DNA of 7,350 nucleotides from SIG78 sp045585955. GTDB lineage: Bacteria; Verrucomicrobiota; Lentisphaeria; Victivallales; Victivallaceae. The notes beneath the pieces are model-generated. The model saw nothing but the letters and a program-made list of their open reading frames with translations, ran no database searches and had not been told where the DNA came from. Shown one piece after another: positions 1 to 4,270 of the stretch (positions within the stretch are counted from its first letter, which is position 1; every line of letters begins with the position of its first letter). The stretch is from the NCBI GenBank assembly GCA_045585955.1, contig JAZMZK010000065.1, forward strand, positions 1 through 7,350, given 5' to 3'. Both the position numbers and the translations under genes were made by a program.

Positions 1-10
1 TCAAAAGCTC

Positions 11-217
11 TGTTCCCAATGCGGGTAGGTCAGTAAAAATCTTTATGATCAACTTTTGTATTGGAACTTTTTTAAAACTTGAATGGCATTTATCTATTTG
101 CAGAGCAAATAGATAAATGCCGGGAAAAGGTTTGGAAAAAGGGGGTGGAGTTTGAGGAGGGGGAAAAGGACCTTTCCTTAAAAGGTCTTTTTCCCCGCCC
201 CAAGTGCCGACCCTTAT
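11..217 (+). repeat. MITE-like intergenic repeat, copy 1 (right end eroded)
   Basis: This is the first of three related copies (others at 4027-4256 and 7139-7349). It opens with TGTTCCCAAT at 11-20, the end sequence also found at the outer end of copy 3. A perfect 17-bp stem follows (85-101 with 105-121, loop AGA), then a tract with no C from 122 to 170, then a second stem (160-175 with 181-196, loop CCTTA) that pairs fully if one G-U is allowed. The right end keeps only the ACCCTTAT core (210-217) of the terminal repeat and lacks the outer CGGGAACA. The TAA stop of the leftward DUF4434 gene lies in this core. No reading frame worth calling is present. It could instead be a structured RNA or a terminator-like element, but neither stem is followed by a T-run. 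Confidence 0.75.
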
Positions 218-1131
218 TTTTCTTCAGCCTTGCGTTTTTCGGCGTAGGCTAAATAGCGGTTGTAGAGATGGCCAGCACCGGGGTAGCAGGAGTCGGGGCT
301 CATAAAGTGCGGCAGCTCGAAGGAGATGATCTTGGTGCAGTACTTTTCGGCGATTTCCAGTTTGCACTTGAGTTTGGCAAATTCGATGGGCGGGAATCTC
401 CAGGGCATATCCCGGTCGAAGGTTTCCAGATTGCTCCAGTATTGGACGCCGTATTTCTGGGTCATTTCGTACATGCCTGCCATATATCTGTCAAGTTCAT
501 TGAATTGCACATGGCCATCCATGGGGGCGTAGGCATCGATCAAGCCTTCCATATCATTGAGGATATAGTCAAAATGCTTGGCGTGGACTTCCGGGCTGAT
601 GGGTATTTCTTTGCTCCACTTTGACCCGGCGTAGCGGGGCGAAACCATGATGGGACGGGTTTTGTCAAACTTTTTGATTTCTTTGCAGAGGGGCTTCCAG
701 ATCTGGGTCTGGTGAAAGCCCATGGAGCCTTCGTGGCTCATGTACCAGCCGTACCAGGCGGGGTGGTTGCCGTAACGCTCGTTGAGTTCGTGGATCAAGT
801 CGATATTGATCGCCACTTCGTTTGACCAGTCGTTCAGCCGCCAGTAGCGGTAGGTATCAAACATACCCATATAGATTTTCACATTATACTTGGCACCCAA
901 GTCGAGGAACAGCTGTACCATATCCATTTCGGGACAGAGGGTGCATTTCATAACTTTGCTGTCAAACATCATGGAGTCGTTCCAGCCTACGCGGATGATG
1001 TAGGCTTCGTCCACGCCGTTGGCCTGATAACGGGCAAATTCCCGTTCCCAGACATCGGGTGTCCAGTTGTTGGAAGGTATATCGCAGGATATACCGTCAA
1101 GAAAAGTTCCGCTGATAGGTAAAAATGCCAT
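214..1131 (-). CDS. DUF4434-type (glycosidase-like TIM barrel) protein
   Basis: This 305-residue protein has no signal peptide, so it is probably cytoplasmic. The N-terminus (ISGTFLDGISCDIPSNNW, residues 6-23) and overall plan resemble DUF4434 proteins, predicted TIM-barrel enzymes related to glycoside hydrolases. Two glutamates sit where retaining glycosidases of clan-A type carry them: E134 in GWYMSHE (residues 128-134) and E236 in YWSNLETF (231-238). E272 in SFELPHF is a third conserved-looking acid. Assigning these as catalytic residues is my inference; the substrate is unknown. The start is supported by AAGGAG (complement of 1138-1143), six bases upstream of ATG. The gene lies 32 nt downstream of the LacI-type regulator gene on the same strand, so they are probably cotranscribed. 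Its stop codon lies inside the end of repeat copy 1, and no ordinary terminator follows. Confidence 0.85.
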   Translation of the reverse strand: MAFLPISGTFLDGISCDIPSNNWTPDVWEREFARYQANGVDEAYIIRVGWNDSMMFDSKVMKCTLCPEMDMVQLFLDLGAKYNVKIYMGMFDTYRYWRLNDWSNEVAINIDLIHELNERYGNHPAWYGWYMSHEGSMGFHQTQIWKPLCKEIKKFDKTRPIMVSPRYAGSKWSKEIPISPEVHAKHFDYILNDMEGLIDAYAPMDGHVQFNELDRYMAGMYEMTQKYGVQYWSNLETFDRDMPWRFPPIEFAKLKCKLEIAEKYCTKIISFELPHFMSPDSCYPGAGHLYNRYLAYAEKRKAEEK

Positions 1132-1137
1132 AGTTTG

Positions 1138-1143
1138 CTCCTT
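1138..1143 (-). promoter_or_regulatory. Ribosome binding site of the DUF4434 gene
   Basis: The complement reads AAGGAG and ends six bases before the ATG at 1131. It lies in the 32-nt gap after the regulator gene, so the downstream gene has its own strong translation start within the probable shared transcript. Confidence 0.75.
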
Positions 1144-1163
1144 TGTTTTTTTATGTTAAAGGT

Positions 1164-2168
1164 TTATGTTGTCAGCCTTGGACACAATACAGGTTTTATG
1201 CAATGTTCTACCGGAATATTTGATCCGGTCAGGCGGTTGACCAGCAGAGTCATTGCCGCTTCGCCCAATGCTTCAAAGGGCTGGGCGATGGTGGTCAAGC
1301 CGATTTCATCGGCGGCAGTTACATTGTCAAAACCGCAAATTTTTATGTCTTTTCCGATCAATTCTGCTTTGCCTGCCCGGCAGAGTGCGGCGTAGAGCCT
1401 TAATGCCGAACGGTCGGTGTTGCAGAATACCCCCACGGGGAACGGCCCCGCAAGGATCATGGACAAAACTTCGCCGGTTACACTTTCCAATGTTTCACTG
1501 GTCAATTGGACAAAGTGCCTTGCTTCAAAACCGGCGTGGTTGATATTTTCGACAAAACTGCGGCAGCGTTCCTGCCGCTGCCAGGAGCGTGTGGCATATT
1601 CATACAAAAAACGGACGCACTTTTTTTGCAGCAAATGCTCTGCGGCTAACGCACCACCGGCATAATTGTCGATCATCACACTTTCCACATTGCCGGATTT
1701 GATGGGCGTTCTGGCGTTTGCCACTACGATCTGACAGGATTGTGGCAAGAGCCGGCTGACTTCTTCCGGCAGCGAGTCACCGGAGGTTTCAAACGGCAGA
1801 TAAGTTATCACACCGGCATTGCGGGTGTTGCGCAAAGTTTGAGCAAACTCGCTGTACTCGACTCTCCGCCGTTCATTATATATGTTATAAGCAAAACCGT
1901 ACTGATTTGCCACATTGCACATGCCTTTGAGCATGGCACAAATCAACTCGTCCTGATGAAAGGGCAGAAATATCCCGATCGCGGGACTGGCACCTTTGGC
2001 AAGCAGACTTGCCGCCTGATTGCGGCGGTAACCCATTTCGGCAGCAGTTTTGCGGACGATTTCCAGAGTCTTTGCCGCCACCTTCTGATCGGGATGGGGG
2101 TTCAACGCCCGGGAAACTACTGCCCGGGAAAATCCGGTACGGTCGGCTATATCCTGTAAAGTTACCAT
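1164..2168 (-). CDS. LacI/GalR-family transcriptional regulator
   Basis: This 334-residue protein is of usual LacI-family length. Residues 3-23 form the helix-turn-helix (TLQDIADRTGFSRAVVSRAL). The recognition helix has R15-A16 at the positions of LacI Y17-Q18, the known specificity pair. The hinge helix (YRRNQAASLLAKG, 47-59) places a leucine (L56) where the family inserts one into the minor groove at a central CpG, matching the CCGG centre of the operator at 2352-2369. The rest is a periplasmic-binding-protein-like sensor domain, with GIFLPF near residue 66, the IDNYAGGALAAEHL segment and ICGFDN late in the protein. It most likely senses a sugar, which cannot be named from sequence. The ATG has GGAAG (complement of 2177-2181) eight bases upstream. 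It is divergent from the pseudopilin gene and precedes the DUF4434 gene, and it is probably an autoregulated local repressor of both units. Confidence 0.93.
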   Translation of the reverse strand: MVTLQDIADRTGFSRAVVSRALNPHPDQKVAAKTLEIVRKTAAEMGYRRNQAASLLAKGASPAIGIFLPFHQDELICAMLKGMCNVANQYGFAYNIYNERRRVEYSEFAQTLRNTRNAGVITYLPFETSGDSLPEEVSRLLPQSCQIVVANARTPIKSGNVESVMIDNYAGGALAAEHLLQKKCVRFLYEYATRSWQRQERCRSFVENINHAGFEARHFVQLTSETLESVTGEVLSMILAGPFPVGVFCNTDRSALRLYAALCRAGKAELIGKDIKICGFDNVTAADEIGLTTIAQPFEALGEAAMTLLVNRLTGSNIPVEHCIKPVLCPRLTT

Positions 2169-2183
2169 GTTTTTTGCTTCCGT

Positions 2184-2201
2184 TTAGCAATCGGTTGTGT
2201 T
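2184..2201 (-). promoter_or_regulatory. Probable secondary LacI-type operator (autoregulatory)
   Basis: Read on the minus strand, this 18-mer has CACAACCG at positions 3-10 and matches the perfect operator at 2352-2369 in 13 of 18 positions, with the CpG at its centre. It lies just downstream of the probable start of the regulator transcript and upstream of its RBS, where a bound repressor would block transcription. The operator role is inferred from this match and its position. Confidence 0.6.
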
Positions 2202-2209
2202 TGTCTTTG

Positions 2210-2242
2210 AGTATAATATACACGGCATGAAAAAAAAGTCAA
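2210..2242 (-). promoter_or_regulatory. Probable promoter of the LacI-regulator/DUF4434 unit
   Basis: The minus strand has TTGACT (2242-2237) as a -35 box. The -10 box is either TATATT (2220-2215, 16-bp spacer) or TATTAT (2218-2213, 18-bp spacer). Transcription would start near 2205-2208, right beside the operator at 2184-2201. It is weaker than the divergent promoter, which suits a regulator gene. Confidence 0.6.
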
Positions 2243-2287
2243 GAGTGCTTTTCAAAAATAAAATTATAAAATTTTTCAACTTGACCC

Positions 2288-2316
2288 TTGACAAAGAGTT
2301 AAAAATGTGGTATAAT
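2288..2316 (+). promoter_or_regulatory. Consensus sigma-70-type promoter for the pseudopilin unit
   Basis: There is an exact TTGACA (2288-2293), a 17-bp spacer and an exact TATAAT (2311-2316), plus an extended -10 TG at 2308-2309. Transcription should begin at about 2322-2324. A full-consensus promoter is expected to be very strong unless repressed, which fits the perfect operator about 30 bp downstream. This start also rules out translation from the TTG at 2319. Confidence 0.85.
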
Positions 2317-2351
2317 AATTGAACGCGAAAGATTATTGTTTTTTAACAACT

Positions 2352-2369
2352 TTCACAACCGGTTGTGAA
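2352..2369 (+). promoter_or_regulatory. Perfect 18-bp LacI-family operator
   Basis: TTCACAACCGGTTGTGAA is an exact palindrome with a central CpG, the classic layout for LacI/GalR-family operators. It lies about +29 to +46 from the predicted start of transcription and two bases before the ribosome binding site, so a bound repressor would act as a roadblock. In the mRNA the same bases could form a 7-bp stem with a CCGG loop beside the RBS. The encoded LacI-family protein next door is the obvious ligand. Confidence 0.85.
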
Positions 2370-2370
2370 G

Positions 2371-2379
2371 AAGGAGGTG
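2371..2379 (+). promoter_or_regulatory. Strong RBS fixing the pseudopilin start
   Basis: AAGGAGGTG is nearly a full anti-Shine-Dalgarno match. Its GGAGG core (2373-2377) ends seven bases before the ATG at 2385. It decides the start against the longer frame that begins with TTG at 2319. Confidence 0.85.
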
Positions 2380-2384
2380 TTGTA

Positions 2385-3107
2385 ATGAAAGTAAAACAAA
2401 ATTCCAAGTGGGCAAGTCCCGACCATGGTCGGGTAAAGCATAACAGCTTTACCCTTATTGAACTCCTCGTTGTCATTGCCATTATCGCCATATTGGCGGC
2501 AATGCTGCTGCCCGCACTTTCGGCAGCCCGGGAGCGTGCCCGCAGCGCCAGTTGTACCAGCAAACTCAAAGATTTGATGCTCTATATCAATATGTATGCT
2601 GATGTAAATGAAGATTTTTATTTTGGCTTCAAATCCGGAAATTATTATTGGTGCTTGAGCAGCGATCATCCGTTTGGGCAATTCATGGGCAATAAGTGGG
2701 TCCGTTCCGGAGTTTATACCGCCAACCGGAGCGGCGGCCCTTTTGACTGCCCTTCCAACGATGCTGGCCGCAACAGCCCCACCAACTACGCTGATTACGG
2801 TTACAATGCACATCTCAACAGTTATGCCAAACCCAACAATTACATCGGGTTGCCGCGTAGTGCGGCAGATAATCCGGCAGAATTACTGATTCTTGCCGAC
2901 GCCTTACTTAAAAGCGGTGATCTGGGGGCAAATAACTACAACTGGGCTGTATCCTGGGGCGGCAACGGCAATCCTAAAGGCAATTATAAAGGCGAAGGTA
3001 TGTGGTTCCAACACGGCAAAGTTGCCAATGTGGCATTTTCCGATGGTCATGTGGAAAGCAAGACTTACGAAAGTATGGACGATAAATACTTTTATACCCA
3101 GCATTGA
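2385..3107 (+). CDS. Prepilin-type (pseudopilin) protein with H-X9-DG motif
   Basis: This 240-residue protein has a 21-residue basic leader, then FTLIELLVVIAIIAIL (residues 22-37), the type IV pilin cleavage/methylation motif and N-terminal helix. E26 is the conserved Glu5 of the mature form. The residue before the cut is Ser21 rather than the usual Gly. The helix continues through LLPALSAARERARSASC, a form typical of Lentisphaerota and Planctomycetota (DUF1559-like) secreted proteins. Near the C-terminus HGKVANVAFSDG fits the H-X9-DG signature of that group. The body is rich in Gly, Asn and Tyr with a few Cys. The role is probably at the envelope, after prepilin peptidase processing; an involvement in polymer capture or secretion is inferred only from the neighbours. 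The ATG is fixed by the RBS at 2371-2379. It is the first gene of the rightward unit, directly under the LacI-type operator. Confidence 0.9.
   Translation: MKVKQNSKWASPDHGRVKHNSFTLIELLVVIAIIAILAAMLLPALSAARERARSASCTSKLKDLMLYINMYADVNEDFYFGFKSGNYYWCLSSDHPFGQFMGNKWVRSGVYTANRSGGPFDCPSNDAGRNSPTNYADYGYNAHLNSYAKPNNYIGLPRSAADNPAELLILADALLKSGDLGANNYNWAVSWGGNGNPKGNYKGEGMWFQHGKVANVAFSDGHVESKTYESMDDKYFYTQH
2418..2433 (+). repeat. Perfect 16-bp palindrome inside the pseudopilin leader
   Basis: CCCGACCATGGTCGGG is an exact palindrome starting 33 bases after the A of the start codon. As RNA it could form a 6-bp GC-rich stem with a CATG loop within the early coding region. It differs from the LacI-type operator and could be another protein site, a translation-tuning hairpin or chance. 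Confidence 0.45.
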
Positions 3108-3154
3108 TAATACACAAAGTATCTGAAATAAATTTTTACGAAGGATTTAATAAT

Positions 3155-4018
3155 ATGAAAAGTAAACAACTCTTTTTAGCCGCCGTTTGTGCCGGTCTGG
3201 CAATCAATGTATTGGCTGCTCCCACGCTGCCAACTGCCTGGAGCCCCGCCCGGGCAACCTTTACCGTTGCCGATGGCGTGATTTCCATCAAAACCAACGA
3301 CAAAGCCCGTACTCCCGGGATCAACGGTACTTTCCGCAATCTGGAGCCTCTGCGGTACAAGGTCAGTTTTCAGGTCAAAGGTCAGGGCAAAGTGCAGGCG
3401 GCTTTGAACAGCGGCGGGATCGCTTACAGCAAAACGGTCAAACTTACCGAGCAGTGGCAGAGTATAGAGATGACCTATTTCCCCAAAGGGAAAAATATGA
3501 TTTTGATGATCTATTCGGCAATTACCAATGCTTCGGAGTTTCAGGTCAAAGATGTTGCCATAGCTCCCTGCAAAGTGCCGGAACTTGCCGAAGCGGATAT
3601 TGTTTCCAAGCTCTTTCTGCCCGCTGATTTCCCCGGCGAAAACGGCAAACTTTACAACAAAAAAGATTCTGCTGTCGGCAAAGCTGCCTGGGGCAAACGC
3701 TGGTACAATGTTATGAAACTGCCGGTGCCGGCAAATTCCAAAGATCTTTACTACTATATCCACGCCCAGAAAACCGGCGAAGACAAGTGTGCAGTAAATC
3801 TGCGTACCGGGTCGCAAAATGTTTACAGCGGAGCTATTACCGTACCTGCCAATCAGTGGCAGTGGGTCAAGGTAGGGCCGGTTAAGGCGGTGGCGGTCTA
3901 TCCTGAATTTTACATCAACTACTCCGCAGCCGATCCCAAAACGGTCATCTGGGTGGATAAGGTGGTACTTTCCACCAATCCGGCTATGACCGATGCCGAC
4001 TTGGATAAAGCCGAATAA
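3155..4018 (+). CDS. Secreted protein, two probable beta-sandwich (CBM-like) modules
   Basis: This 287-residue protein begins with a clear signal peptide (MKSKQLFLAAVCAGLAINVLA, likely cut after A21 or A22). Two beta-rich modules follow. The first, roughly residues 33-140, ends with EFQVKDVAIAP. The second, roughly 147-272, ends with VIWVDKVVLS. Both closing strands resemble the last strand of galactose-binding-like carbohydrate-binding domains (CBM4/9-type plan). No catalytic motif is visible, so it may be a glycan-binding accessory protein. The family is not firmly recognised. The ATG at 3155 is preferred because AAGGA (3141-3145) lies nine bases upstream and the signal peptide starts there; an upstream TTG at 3104 would add 17 unlikely residues. 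It is 47 nt after the pseudopilin gene with no terminator between, so it is probably in the same transcript. Repeat copy 2 begins eight bases after its stop codon. Confidence 0.85.
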   Translation: MKSKQLFLAAVCAGLAINVLAAPTLPTAWSPARATFTVADGVISIKTNDKARTPGINGTFRNLEPLRYKVSFQVKGQGKVQAALNSGGIAYSKTVKLTEQWQSIEMTYFPKGKNMILMIYSAITNASEFQVKDVAIAPCKVPELAEADIVSKLFLPADFPGENGKLYNKKDSAVGKAAWGKRWYNVMKLPVPANSKDLYYYIHAQKTGEDKCAVNLRTGSQNVYSGAITVPANQWQWVKVGPVKAVAVYPEFYINYSAADPKTVIWVDKVVLSTNPAMTDADLDKAE

Positions 4019-4026
4019 GAAAACTC

Positions 4027-4256
4027 TGCTGCCAATATTCGGTTGAAAACCAGTAATGATATTGGATCAGAATTTAAAAACTTGAAGGCATTTATCTATT
4101 TGTGCAACAAATAGATAAATGCCAATAAAAGGTTTGGGAAAAAGGGGTGGAGTTCCGCCGTCGCCAAGGCTATGGCGGGACAAGTTGAGTCGGGAAAAAA
4201 GGACCGATCCAGCAAAAGGTCTTTTTCCCCTCCTCAAGTCCTGTCCTTTATAAACA
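4027..4256 (+). repeat. MITE-like intergenic repeat, copy 2 (with nested insert)
   Basis: This copy has the same plan and orientation as copy 1. The left end TGCTGCCAATATTCGGTTGA (4027-4046) matches the copy 3 end with few changes. The 17-bp stem is 4087-4103 with 4107-4123, loop GCA. The linker AAAAGGTTTGGGAAAAA and GGGGTGGAG motifs are shared. An extra 28-nt GC-rich palindromic piece interrupts it at 4155-4182. The second stem (4192-4205 with 4218-4230) is bulged. The right end is the degraded CCTTTATAAACA (4245-4256). It fills nearly all of the gap between two rightward genes, and the weak RBS of the large downstream gene starts at its right edge. I see no convincing promoter inside. Confidence 0.78.
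4155..4182. repeat. Short GC-rich palindromic unit nested in repeat copy 2
   Basis: This 28-nt piece is absent from copies 1 and 3 and has AGTT on both sides (4151-4154 and 4183-4186). Inside, CCGCC (4155-4159) pairs with GGCGG (4174-4178), or CGCCA (4162-4166) with TGGCG (4173-4177). It looks like a REP-type unit inserted into the larger element with a 4-bp target duplication, though a tandem-duplication origin is possible. Confidence 0.5.
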
Positions 4257-4270
4257 AGAGAGTTTGAAAA

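Noticed and set aside
85..121. First stem as an intrinsic terminator
   Set aside because: The stem is AT-rich and no T-run follows it on either strand in any copy, unlike the true terminator at 7097-7132.
268..624. 118-residue plus-strand frame opposite the DUF4434 gene
   Set aside because: It is antisense to a gene with a clear family match and RBS; no independent support.
1740..2159. 139-residue plus-strand frame opposite the LacI-type gene
   Set aside because: It is antisense to a strongly recognised regulator and has no RBS or domain of its own.
2319..2384. Upstream TTG start extending the pseudopilin by 22 residues
   Set aside because: The TTG lies three bases after the -10 box, before the predicted transcript start, and the extension would be encoded across the operator. 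AAGGAGGTG points to the ATG at 2385.
3104..3154. TTG start extending the two-module secreted protein by 17 residues
   Set aside because: It would place a non-signal sequence before a clean signal peptide, while the ATG at 3155 has its own AAGGA site.
4036..4049. Third LacI-type operator in repeat copy 2 (TATTCGGTTGAAAA)
   Set aside because: Only the CGGTTG half resembles the operator, the other half does not match, and the same bases belong to the repeat end shared with copy 3.
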